Positions 16,970 through 26,860 of a DNA stretch of 64,000 bases are shown here, piece by piece. Position 1 is the stretch's first letter, and the number at the start of each line of letters is the position of its first letter. The notes under the pieces were generated by a model. That model ran no database searches. It was not told the DNA's origin and worked only from the letters and a program-made list of their open reading frames with translations. A program made the translations under genes and the position numbers. The stretch is taken from the NCBI RefSeq assembly GCF_002835805.1, contig NZ_PISE01000025.1:1-64000 (forward strand), given 5' to 3'. The DNA is from Niallia nealsonii (GTDB lineage Bacteria > Bacillota > Bacilli > Bacillales > Cytobacillaceae).

Positions 16970-17509
16970 TTGGATATTGGTACAAAAATTCGCGCCATAA
17001 GAAATAGAAAAAAAATCACGATTGCCCAAATGTGTGAAGGAACAGGTCTTTCCAAAGGATTTATAAGCAATATGGAAAACAACAATACTTCACCTTCTAT
17101 TAATACACTCAGTACAATTGCAGAGTTTCTTGGAGTTCCTCTACCTTACTTACTGTTAGAAAAAAAGCAGCATATGCGTGTTGTTCGAAAAGAAGCAAGA
17201 AGAATTTCTTCTTTTAATAACTTAAAGATTGAGCACTTGGCCTCAAAGGGCGGACTAAGAAACATGATAGTCGAAATTCCCCCGGGTGCCGCTATTGAAG
17301 AACCACATTCACATGAAGGAGAAGAGTGCCATTTAGTAGTAGAAGGTAAAATTCTGGCTGAACAAGGCGAAGATTCCTTTATTGTAGAAGAAGGTGATTC
17401 TTTTAGCTGGAATGCAAGTGTTCCACACTACGTAAAAAATATTGGAGAGGACAAAGCGGTAATCTTTATTTCCATTTACTCGGATACCGAATTGAAGGAT
17501 TTATTATAA
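16970..17509 (+). CDS. XRE-family regulator with C-terminal cupin domain
   Basis: 179 residues from a TTG at 16970 spaced correctly from GAGGTGAT; the GTG at 16961 lies inside that ribosome binding site. The N-terminal helix-turn-helix is at about residues 6-60 (TIAQMCEGTGLSKGFISNMEN). The C-terminal cupin barrel is at about 100-175 (PHSHEGEECHLVVEGK, then SFSWNASVPHYV), likely binding a small molecule and possibly a metal. It is divergent from the aromatic operon and so is the probable regulator of it. Its effector may be a quinone or ring-cleavage intermediate. Confidence 0.88.
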   Translation: MDIGTKIRAIRNRKKITIAQMCEGTGLSKGFISNMENNNTSPSINTLSTIAEFLGVPLPYLLLEKKQHMRVVRKEARRISSFNNLKIEHLASKGGLRNMIVEIPPGAAIEEPHSHEGEECHLVVEGKILAEQGEDSFIVEEGDSFSWNASVPHYVKNIGEDKAVIFISIYSDTELKDLL

Positions 17510-17589
17510 AGGTTTGTTACAGCATACTCCTCAGTGATTAAATATGCTACCTTTTTTGCTGGCAAAACCTGTTGTCTTTCACTATCTAT

Positions 17590-17624
17590 AAAGGCGCCTT
17601 GATTTATTTTATCAGGATGCCTTT
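17590..17624. terminator. Hairpin downstream of the XRE/cupin gene
   Basis: AAAGGC pairs with GCCTTT and CTTGAT with ATCAGG around an A/T loop, followed by TGC. It has moderate terminator character. The remainder of 17625-18199 shows only short, stop-ridden frames. Confidence 0.45.
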
Positions 17625-18211
17625 TGCTTCCGATCAAACATAAAAGCAAAAAAAAAATTACATCCATATACGGAAATTAATGCAGCGCTATCTTTTTATT
17701 CTAAACATTTGCCATCACTTGCAATAACATTTTTATATCAGTTAATAGAATCTCTAACTTACTTTCAAAAAGCCATCCCTATCCCCATTAAACAGAGTTC
17801 ATTTTTACCTTGTGGTTCTGCTAAGATCATATTGTTGTTAAAGATTTTTCTAATTATATTTTAGATTTCACTTCCATAACGACTGAGCAATTAAAAAACT
17901 AGACCAGCAGTAATATTGCAAATGTTCAGCAATCTCATCAACTTAGTTTTTGCCCAGAAAGGTCACAATCCTGTGTTGATTATGTATTAAATTGGATATA
18001 GATTCGTTTAAAAGCTCCATCAAATTAATTTTAAATTTTGCAAGAAATACACATCTTTTATTCTCCAAAGCATTTCAGCATTAATTTAGAGTCGCAAAAC
18101 TAAGAATATACCGCTATAAATCAAATATTATATTAATAAAGCTAATTTGACATAATACATAATTTTTATTATAAATTAATAAGAATTTTTATTTTAAAGG
18201 TGGGCTGTAAT

Positions 18212-18445
18212 ATGTTCGTAAATCTAAAAATGCATAATTTCATTTGCACGATTCTTACATACTTAATAATGACTGCAATTATTTCTTTTACTCTTACGTT
18301 TCTTAATGTTCAACCTTTTAGGGTATCGGCTTGGTACAAGTCATGGCTAATAGCATTCATACTTGTATATACCACTTCTTTTTTCTTGCCAAAAATAGTT
18401 AAAAAATTTATTTCAAAAATTATTAAGGTAGAAGAGATGCAGTAA
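18212..18445 (+). CDS. DUF2798 family small membrane protein
   Basis: 77 residues from the ATG at 18212, which follows AAAGGTGGG at good spacing; an in-frame GTG at 18200 lies within that site. Two hydrophobic helices (about residues 9-31 and 40-62) separated by a short QPFRVSAWYKSW loop fit DUF2798. Function unknown. It is monocistronic with its own terminator. Confidence 0.75.
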   Translation: MFVNLKMHNFICTILTYLIMTAIISFTLTFLNVQPFRVSAWYKSWLIAFILVYTTSFFLPKIVKKFISKIIKVEEMQ

Positions 18446-18468
18446 ATTAAATTCAAGCTGATCATGTA

Positions 18469-18510
18469 AACATTCTAATTATGCACTTACTCGTAATTAG
18501 AGTGTTTTTA
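18469..18510 (+). terminator. Terminator of the DUF2798 gene
   Basis: A 13-bp stem AACATTCTAATTA with its complement and a 12-nt loop is followed by TTTTTATTT. The following 18511-18856 is without a recognisable gene. Confidence 0.75.
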
Positions 18511-18856
18511 TTTGCGTTTATACGGAAGACTCTCCTTATCATAAAAAAGCAAGTTATCCTAAAAATAATCCCCTTTCCAAACCTGCTCTGTTAAATTGGA
18601 TAGGTTGCACTTAGTTGGGGAGATAAATAGAAGAAAAACTTAAGGAGATTATATTGTTAAGTAAACGTTCCAACCCTTGATTTCTCCTGTTTCTAACTCT
18701 ATTCTGCCACATTTATCTATCTAAATTCTTCTGTATCCTTATAAGATACCCTCAAAAGCGAAATCTCTCTATTTGATATTAGTGTGCCTCATGATTATAA
18801 TCTATTAACGTAATAAAATTATTTTATTGAATACTAAGCTTAAAGGATGGGCTATT

Positions 18857-19600
18857 ATGAGTGAAGTTGGTACATTAAAAAAAGGCATTGATATATTGTG
18901 GTTAATTATTGAAAAAGGAAGCCTATCAGTTCTTGAAATAATGGAGATTCTTCCATACAACAGAAGCACTACTTATCGTTTAGTAAGTACTTTAGAACAA
19001 AATCATTTGATCCAAAAGACTACTGATAATACTTATAAAATGTCCAACCAATTGGTTGAAAAATTATTAAGCCATGATAACAATCTTAACTTTGATTTTG
19101 ATTCAAGTATTGTTCGAGCTGCTGATGAATTTAAAGAATTAACAGGAGAAACAATCTTTATAGGTGTACTAAACGGTACAAACGTACTTGCTACCCATGT
19201 CATTCTTGGGAGATATCCAACAAGAACACATTTTGAAAAAGGCGATAAACATTTAGTCTATCAAAGTGCAGTAGGAAAGTGCATATTAGCTTTTCAACCT
19301 GCCAAAATTCAAGATGTTTTTAAGAATAAAGTTAAATCGGATTTACCAGCTGATTCAAAATCATTCTTTAAAGAATTAGAGCAAATCAAAGAAGGCGGGT
19401 TTGCTGTAGATAACGAAAAAGCGGAAATAGGCGTTCGATGTGTTGCTGCTCCAATATGGAGAGACGGACGGGTTATTGCAGGAATAGCAATATCAGGCCC
19501 TTCTGTTCGTGTATCTAAAGAAATGGATGAAAAAAACGGCGAGTTGGTAAAACTGTTTTCTCAAAAGATAACAGACAGCTTAGAAAATTGGAGGCTATGA
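18857..19600 (+). CDS. IclR family transcriptional regulator
   Basis: 247 residues from the ATG at 18857, which follows AAAGGATGG; an upstream TTG-initiated reading adds ten unsupported residues. The N-terminal winged helix (about 8-65: LSVLEIMEILPYNRSTTYRL) is followed by an IclR effector domain (about 85-245) with YQSAVGKCILAF and EIGVRCVAAPIW. IclR proteins sense small acids or aromatic catabolites. No obvious target is adjacent: the next gene downstream is an HU remnant, so its regulon is probably elsewhere. Confidence 0.85.
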   Translation: MSEVGTLKKGIDILWLIIEKGSLSVLEIMEILPYNRSTTYRLVSTLEQNHLIQKTTDNTYKMSNQLVEKLLSHDNNLNFDFDSSIVRAADEFKELTGETIFIGVLNGTNVLATHVILGRYPTRTHFEKGDKHLVYQSAVGKCILAFQPAKIQDVFKNKVKSDLPADSKSFFKELEQIKEGGFAVDNEKAEIGVRCVAAPIWRDGRVIAGIAISGPSVRVSKEMDEKNGELVKLFSQKITDSLENWRL

Positions 19601-19681
19601 GGATGATGCTTTACAATTGGAACATTTGAATTTGTCCTTACAGTTTCTTTTATCTGAGATTTTCCAAAGTTTAAATATAAA

Positions 19682-20059
19682 ATAAACAAAGCTGAACTAA
19701 TCAATGCTGCAGCTGAAAAAGGAAAATTATCTAAGAAGAATGTAACTAAAGCAGTTGAAGCAGCCTTCGATTCAATCGTATCTGCTTTAAAGAATGACGA
19801 TAAAGTTCAATTAATTGGGTTTCGCAACCATGTAGATTTTGAATTAGCTGTTTCATTCTTTATGCTCTTTCTTATTGTTTTCTTTTCGTACAATAATGTT
19901 ACAAATACAAAAATCATAACAGAAAGAATTCCTCAAGACCAACCATCATCCATAATGGAATCATCTTTTCTAAGGTATCTTGGTGGAATTATACAAAAGC
20001 ATAGTAACGATCAATTATTCACTTTTAGTAGGATTGAAAAAATATCAAGAAGCACTTAA
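19682..20059 (+). pseudogene. HU DNA-binding protein head fused to unrelated sequence
   Basis: Codons 1-47 reproduce an HU protein N-terminus (NKAELINAAAEKGKLSKK, then KAVEAAFDSIVSAL and DKVQLIGF) but the initiation codon reads ATA and no ribosome binding site precedes it. After GF, where HU continues with its DNA-binding beta arms, the same frame runs into RNHVDFELAVSFF, a hydrophobic helix and a polar tail ending at 20059. The DNA-binding arms are gone, so HU function is lost. The origin of the second part is not recognised. Confidence 0.6.
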
Positions 20060-20187
20060 TCCCCCTTATAAGCTAATTCGTATGACTATTCGTATACCTG
20101 GGTTCCTCTTTTATAAGCTCTTTTCTTAGACATTTTGAACAAATAGATAACTTAAAATCTTAACAGCTTTCCTCCGTATTCATTTAA

Positions 20188-20213
20188 AGAGCCTCTCCAG
20201 AAGGAAAGGCTCT
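20188..20213. repeat. Terminator hairpin, left copy of a 26-bp direct repeat
   Basis: An AGAGCCT/AGGCTCT hairpin identical over 26 bp to 20372-20397. This copy is followed by GAGGCTG instead of a T-run, because an element has been inserted between the two copies. Confidence 0.75.
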
Positions 20214-20372
20214 GAGGCTGTTGAAAAACGCCCGCTTTCTTTGTTGCTCGCCTTGTTCGGATGCTCATTACCTACCTTGGTAACTCCTCTCCTCTCAAGG
20301 CTTCGCGCCTCGAAACACAGACGTTTTCAATCAGCCTAAAAATGGGCATTTTTTACTTTGTCTACACTCTGA
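20213..20372. mobile_element. 160-bp MITE-like insertion inside a terminator (IS1182-like ends)
   Basis: The insert begins TGAGGCTGTTGAAAAACG and ends TTTGTCTACACTCTGA, an imperfect inverted pair that resembles the ends of the IS1182-family remnant at 54454-55448 (TCAGACTGTTGAAAAAAG at its left). An inner inverted copy of the left end (ACGTTTTCAATCAGCCT) lies at 20321-20337. It encodes no protein. It is flanked by identical copies of a complete terminator hairpin, consistent with a 24-26 bp target duplication. Confidence 0.6.
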
Positions 20373-20402
20373 GAGCCTCTCCAGAAGGAAAGGCTCTTTT
20401 TT
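20372..20402. terminator. Terminator hairpin, right copy
   Basis: The same 26-bp hairpin followed by TTTTTT; it retains a functional T-run on the plus strand. On the minus strand it may also end thrC transcription. Confidence 0.7.
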
Positions 20403-20479
20403 ATTTATTTTCTCAAGAACACGAGTTAAACCCCTAATTTTATATCAGTCTTCAAAAGGTATTTCTTCTTGTTAAATTT

Positions 20480-21892
20480 TTATTTCACATTTAATGGAGA
20501 AGAACTAAAATGCTTCTCTAACTTACGGACAATTTCATCATTGACCGCCTCGACAACTTCTAGGTATTGTGGTTTATCAAACAATTGATTAATTTGTTCA
20601 GGGAATGTCTGTTCGATATCACAACGTTCAATGGATTCATTAAATTTTGCTGGGTGAGCCGTTGCGAGTGTGACACATACTTCACTAGAATCATTACATG
20701 TTTCGTAAGCAGCGACTCCACAAGAAGTATGAGGGTCAAGCAAATAATTGGTTTCAGCATAGTACTTGCTGATAGTGTTCAGGCATTCTTCCCCTTCTAC
20801 TCCATATGCTGCAAAATCCCCTTTTACCTGACGAAGCTGCTCCTCATTCACAGCAATTTTTCCTTCAGATTTGAATTGATCCATTACGGCAGTTACGGCC
20901 TCTGGATTTTCATCAAGCAAGTAGTACAGATAACGCTCAAAGTTGCTGGCAACTTGAATATCCATGGAAGGGCTATATGTACTGCGGAACTCACCAGGCT
21001 GGTACACCCCATCCTTGATAAAACGTTCTAAAATATTATTCTCATTCGTTGCAACAATAAGCTTGCCAACTGGAAGACCCATTCTCTTCGCCAAATAACC
21101 GGCAAAGATGTCCCCAAAATTTCCTGTCGGTACACTGAAGTTGAGACTGTTGATGTCTTTCTCTTTTGCCACTTGGAAATACGCATAGAAATAATAAACG
21201 GTTTGCGCTAAAATGCGAGCAAAGTTAATGGAATTAATGGCACGCAAATGATACTTGTTTTTGAATTCCAAATCTGCAAATAATTCCTTGATAATTCTTT
21301 GACCATCATCAAACGTTCCTTTTATCGCTAAATTCAAAACACTTTCGTCATGAACAGTCGTCATTTGCAGCTCTTGTACCTTACTTACTTTTCCATGAGG
21401 GTGTAAAATACAAATACGAATTCCTTCTTTTCCTCTTACTCCCTCAATAGCTGATGCGCCTGTATCCCCTGAAGTAGCACCCACAATATTGATTGTTACA
21501 CCTGTCTTCTTTGCTATATAAGAATACAAATTCCCTAAAAATTGCAGTGCAACATCTTTAAAGGCAAAGGTTGGACCATGGAACAGTTCTAACACATACA
21601 TGTTATCCTTTACCTTTTGAACAGGAGTTACCTCCGAATGACGGAAGGTGCCATAGCTTTTCTCGATTAATTCCTTAAGTTCATTCTCTGGAATTTCCCC
21701 GTCAACATAATAGGAAATAATTTCGTATGCTAATTCCTGATAAGTCAACTGAGACATAGCCTGCAGCTTTTCTGCAGAAATTTGTGGGATTTTTTCTGGA
21801 ACTAAAAGTCCTCCATCCGTCGCCAGCCCCATTAAGACTGTATCAATAAAACCAATTTTACTTACATTCCCGCGTGTACTAATATATTTCAT
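20480..21892 (-). CDS. thrC: Threonine synthase
   Basis: 470 residues from the ATG at 21892 (MKYISTRGN); the upstream TTG at 21904 is part of the TTGGAGGAT ribosome binding site. It is the long-form threonine synthase: PLP lysine at about 112 in GPTFAFKDVALQFLGN and GATSGDTGASAIEG for phosphate binding. It converts O-phosphohomoserine to threonine. In Bacillus thrC normally sits in hom-thrC-thrB; here it is solitary, so it may be an extra copy. No T-box or leader peptide was recognised upstream. Confidence 0.92.
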   Translation of the reverse strand: MKYISTRGNVSKIGFIDTVLMGLATDGGLLVPEKIPQISAEKLQAMSQLTYQELAYEIISYYVDGEIPENELKELIEKSYGTFRHSEVTPVQKVKDNMYVLELFHGPTFAFKDVALQFLGNLYSYIAKKTGVTINIVGATSGDTGASAIEGVRGKEGIRICILHPHGKVSKVQELQMTTVHDESVLNLAIKGTFDDGQRIIKELFADLEFKNKYHLRAINSINFARILAQTVYYFYAYFQVAKEKDINSLNFSVPTGNFGDIFAGYLAKRMGLPVGKLIVATNENNILERFIKDGVYQPGEFRSTYSPSMDIQVASNFERYLYYLLDENPEAVTAVMDQFKSEGKIAVNEEQLRQVKGDFAAYGVEGEECLNTISKYYAETNYLLDPHTSCGVAAYETCNDSSEVCVTLATAHPAKFNESIERCDIEQTFPEQINQLFDKPQYLEVVEAVNDEIVRKLEKHFSSSPLNVK

Positions 21893-22215
21893 AATATCCT
21901 CCAAGAAAAAAATATAATCTATTACTACTATCCTTACCTAGAATTAGCTGTGAGTCAACAAGTAATTGAAATATTAGCTGAAATATCGTACTTATTATAC
22001 TATTCTGACATTTTTTCGATTAATTAACTCCTTCTTTTCGTATTTGGCGTCTTATTTAACGGTTACATCTTATTATGACAATCTATTAAGACAAAAGTAA
22101 AGTAGCCATCATTGATAGCCCTCTTGCAATGATGTCAAACCCATAAGCTGGCATTTATTCTTTAAATATTCGCCAAGTAACTATAAGAATCTTATCAAAA
22201 ATACCTTTAAAGCAG

Positions 22216-22251
22216 AACAGCAACGAGGTAAAAAATCGTTGCTGTTTTAAC
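22216..22251. other. Hairpin in the 590-bp region upstream of thrC
   Basis: AACAGCAACGA and its complement form an 11-bp stem around GGTAAAAAA. On the minus strand it lies about 330 bp before thrC. It could be a terminator of unclear ownership. The rest of 21893-22419 holds no recognised gene or riboswitch. Confidence 0.35.
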
Positions 22252-22419
22252 TCTTGCACTCATTCATGGCAGAATAGTGTTAGGCAGGCTGCGCAGCACT
22301 GCCACCAAGTGGGAGGGAACTGAGGTATTTAGAAGCTATTCCCTATTCACTCTCAATAAGACAGTTTTAACTTGGAAATATCCTGATTTATTCTAGGTAA
22401 TTATAATGAAAAAATAAAA

Positions 22420-22453
22420 CCAGTGTGTTCGGTAGAATATTAGAACACACTGG
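22420..22453 (-). terminator. Terminator of the bgl genes
   Basis: CCAGTGTGTTC pairs with GAACACACTGG; on the minus strand it is followed by TTTTATTTTTTC. Confidence 0.75.
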
Positions 22454-22479
22454 CAGTATAAGTCATTTTACACTGTTAA

Positions 22480-23919
<1,440 letters not shown>

Positions 23920-24092
23920 TTATAGTTTTTCTCCTGATTCTAATGTTTTCATTCTTTACAAGTAGATTTAATTATAAAAATATTGATATAATTTAAAATA
24001 TTATTAATGCATTATTCCTATCTTAACTCCTCGTCTTATATTCAAATAAATCGTTTGTCTAATATAACGCTGAATGAATTATCTTCTCTTTA

Positions 24093-25973
24093 TTACTTCA
24101 AGATAGCATCCATAATATTTTCTTTTTCATTTACGAATCCTGATGCTATTTTATTTATTTCTTTGTATCTCTCTACATTAGTAACAACAACTGGCGTCAC
24201 TATTTCGTATCCTGCTTCTTTAATTTTGTCCATTTCAAACTCAACCATAAGCTGGCCTACATTTATCCTATCTCCCGTTTTTACATAACTAGTGAAATAT
24301 TTCCCTTGTAAGTTCACAGTATCTATTCCAATATGAATTAATAATTCGGTTCCCTTATCTGATGTTAATCCTATTGCATGCTTTGTTGGAAATATAGCAG
24401 ATACCACACCATCTATCGGAGATACCACTCTTCCTTCTATTGGTTCGATTGCAACTCCTTTTCCTAGCATTTCTTCTGCAAAAGTTGGATCTTTTACTTC
24501 TTTTAAATCTATTACTTTCCCTTTAATTGGACTTTGGATTGTTTCATTAACTGCCTTTATTTCAAAATTAGTTTGATTTTCTGCTACATTGTTCATCATA
24601 TTTTTATCTTCATCAGATGGCATATCTTCAAATCCCCAGAACCATAAAATAACGAAAGTTACTATAAATGCAATTGTCATGGAAATACAAGCATTTATTA
24701 AATTTGTCCATCCGTCTGGACCTATAAAAGCAGGAAGTGATAGCAATCCTGGAGAACTGAATGCATATCCTTTTACTCCTGTAATACCAGAATAAAACCC
24801 TCCAACACCTCCACCAATCATAACTGCATAAAGCGCTCTCTTAATTTTTAATGTCACTCCAAATAGTGCTGGTTCCGTAATACCTAATATCGCTGTAATA
24901 CCTGATGAAAATGCTAGTTGTTTTAAATCTTTATTTTTTGTTTTTAATGCAACGCAAAGGGCTGCTGCTCCTTGAGCAATATTACTAGGTAAATTCCCTG
25001 GCCCTGCAATTGTCTCATATCCAATAGAAGCATAAGATTGTATCATAAATGGTACTAAACCATAATGCATTCCCGTTGTAACCATTAATGGGAATATAGT
25101 ACCTATTATTGTAGGAACCAACCATGGCGCATATAAATTAAGCATATTTAATCCTGTTGATATGCCTGTTCCTGCTACAAATCCTAGTGGTCCAAGTACT
25201 ATAAATGCCAGTGGTGTAACAATTAGTAAACATAATAGCGGTTTTAAGAAAAATCTAATCATTTTTGGAATATGCTTTTCTAGAAATCTATCTACATATG
25301 ACAATATCCAAACAGTTAAAAGGATTGGGATTACACTTGAAGAATAAGTTGCTAAAGTAACTGGAATCCCTAAAAATGATGTAAAATGAATATTAAACTG
25401 ATCTGTCACTAATGCTGTATAACTAGGGTGTATCATAGCTCCAGCAATAGCTACAGCAATAAATGGATTACATTTAAATTTAACTGCTGCCGTAAAAGCT
25501 AACATAACTGGCAAGAAATACAACGGGGCATCGCCTATGAAGTTCAAGAAATAATAAGTATGACCTTCTGTATTAATTCCACATAATACGGCAATTGCTA
25601 ATACAGATTTTATTAAACCTGCACCAATAATAGCTGGTAAAATGGGTGTAAATACCCCTGCTACTATATCAAGAAGATTTGTTACAAAACCTTTTTTCTC
25701 TTTAGGTTCTTCACTATTATTTGATGAGATATTAACTGAATTCATCAATGCTTCATATGCTTTTGGAACTTCAGGACCAATAATCAATTGAAATTGACCA
25801 CCTTTATTTACAACACCAAGAACTCCTTTTGTATTTTTTAATACCCCTTCATTTACTTTAGAATTATCATTTAAATTAAATCTCAACCTTGTTGCACAAT
25901 GAGTTAAATTGGAAATATTTTTTTCTCCGCCAACATTTTTTAAAATTTCTTGAGCAAGCTTTTGGAAATCCAT
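24093..25973 (-). CDS. bglP: Beta-glucoside-specific PTS enzyme IIBCA
   Basis: A 626-residue three-domain permease. EIIB is at residues 1-85 with phosphorylation site Cys26 (THCATRL), EIIC is membrane-embedded at about 100-450 with GITEPALFG, and EIIA at about 485-626 has His547 (LLIHIGIDTV). It imports and phosphorylates beta-glucosides using HPr-P. First gene of the pair with bglH. No LicT antiterminator gene or clear RAT site was found; a partial cre-like site lies about 50 bp upstream. The start follows GGAGGATAAAAT. Confidence 0.92.
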   Translation of the reverse strand: MDFQKLAQEILKNVGGEKNISNLTHCATRLRFNLNDNSKVNEGVLKNTKGVLGVVNKGGQFQLIIGPEVPKAYEALMNSVNISSNNSEEPKEKKGFVTNLLDIVAGVFTPILPAIIGAGLIKSVLAIAVLCGINTEGHTYYFLNFIGDAPLYFLPVMLAFTAAVKFKCNPFIAVAIAGAMIHPSYTALVTDQFNIHFTSFLGIPVTLATYSSSVIPILLTVWILSYVDRFLEKHIPKMIRFFLKPLLCLLIVTPLAFIVLGPLGFVAGTGISTGLNMLNLYAPWLVPTIIGTIFPLMVTTGMHYGLVPFMIQSYASIGYETIAGPGNLPSNIAQGAAALCVALKTKNKDLKQLAFSSGITAILGITEPALFGVTLKIKRALYAVMIGGGVGGFYSGITGVKGYAFSSPGLLSLPAFIGPDGWTNLINACISMTIAFIVTFVILWFWGFEDMPSDEDKNMMNNVAENQTNFEIKAVNETIQSPIKGKVIDLKEVKDPTFAEEMLGKGVAIEPIEGRVVSPIDGVVSAIFPTKHAIGLTSDKGTELLIHIGIDTVNLQGKYFTSYVKTGDRINVGQLMVEFEMDKIKEAGYEIVTPVVVTNVERYKEINKIASGFVNEKENIMDAILK

Positions 25974-26021
25974 ATTTTATCCTCCACTATAATTAAAGTT
26001 TTTCTCTTATTTTCTCCTGTT

Positions 26022-26035
26022 TTCTAACGATTTCA
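26022..26035 (-). promoter_or_regulatory. Partial cre-like site upstream of bglP
   Basis: On the minus strand TGAAATCGTTAGAA matches the catabolite-responsive element pattern TGWAANCGNTNWCA except at position 13. Its position before a sugar PTS gene is sensible for CcpA control. Confidence 0.35.
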
Positions 26036-26138
26036 TTTTACATATAGAATCGATTGAAGGAATGTTCACATAGTACAAAAATATGGGTATCCTTGTATCT
26101 TTAAGAATGAAATTCAATATTTGGGTTAATTTTCCAAA

Positions 26139-26153
26139 CCTGGTGCCACCCTT
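26139..26153 (-). other. T-box-like motif upstream of bglP
   Basis: The minus strand reads AAGGGTGGCACCAGG, close to the T-box AGGGTGGNACCGCG word. Just upstream, ATTGATATCG and its complement form a long stem. There is too little space before the EthD-like gene end at 26282 for a full T-box leader and no amino acid gene follows, so it may be a remnant or chance. Confidence 0.25.
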
Positions 26154-26281
26154 GAATTTTGCCAAATAGAAGATTGATATCGGACATTTACAAATTTTAT
26201 ACTACGAATGCTCGATATCAATTTCTTATTCTCGTAAAAGCTTTCTAATTAAATTATTGAATATTCAGACTTTTATATTTT

Positions 26282-26620
26282 TTAAAATATATTTCTAACA
26301 GTGACTGGCAGGGTTATCATAGTAGCAGTATCAATTAGCTTCTGTGTATCTTCTTCCACTTCATCTCCTATAGCAGAAATCCACGCACTTTCTGCTGCCT
26401 CGGCACTTTCAAACGTATACACGGAAACAGCATCATATTGATTCGCTTCCCCAACATAGCCTCCGTCACCTTGGCCGGCAGCTCTAGTTTGATGTTGACG
26501 GTACTCAACTAATCCTGGTAGTTTTTTTGCAATCGGGCCATGTACATGCTCGTAATGATAATAAAATTCTTCAATAGTTAAATCCGGTTTTCTTTTGAAA
26601 ATAAACATAATAGAATGCAT
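26282..26620 (-). CDS. EthD-like dimeric alpha/beta barrel protein
   Basis: 112 residues from the ATG at 26620, preceded by GGAGGAGAT; the longer reading from 26674 has no ribosome binding site. EthD family features: IMFIFKRKPDLTIEEFYYHYEHVHGPIAKKLPG, written here as two joined motifs, FKRKPDLT-EFYYHYE and HVHGPIAKKLPG. The family includes small ferredoxin-like-fold proteins associated with degradation of ethers and polyketides; its reaction here is unknown. Its promoter (26691-26721) has a 19-bp spacer with a dyad, so it is likely activated by the adjacent divergent MerR protein. Confidence 0.8.
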   Translation of the reverse strand: MHSIMFIFKRKPDLTIEEFYYHYEHVHGPIAKKLPGLVEYRQHQTRAAGQGDGGYVGEANQYDAVSVYTFESAEAAESAWISAIGDEVEEDTQKLIDTATMITLPVTVRNIF

Positions 26621-26690
26621 ATAAAATCTCCTCCATCTTTTAGAAATATATAAATCAAATAATATCCTGTACAAGATATCTTATAGATGT

Positions 26691-26721
26691 ATAATAAAGT
26701 CTATAGTTAGTATAGAGTCAA
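26691..26721 (-). promoter_or_regulatory. MerR-type promoter of the EthD-like gene
   Basis: On the minus strand -35 TTGACT (26716-26721) and -10 TATTAT (26691-26696) are separated by 19 bp, instead of 17, and the spacer contains the dyad CTATA-CTAAC-TATAG. Over-long spacers with an internal dyad are the hallmark of MerR-activated promoters. Confidence 0.75.
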
Positions 26722-26860
26722 GGATAGTAAAGCAAAAAAAAAAAATGAAAGCGTTAAATGTTATTTTTTATAACATGAACAGTTTTTTTATATAACATAA
26801 ACTGTTTCTTTTTAATAAAGGCACTCATACTTTCAATATAAAAAGGGAGTGAATAGATGG

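Noticed and set aside
20567-21031. 154-residue frame antisense to thrC
   Set aside because: Shadow of thrC with cysteine-rich nonsense composition.
21893-22479. Possible T-box or leader peptide for thrC
   Set aside because: No GGGTGGNACC word, no threonine-rich short ORF; only an isolated hairpin was found.
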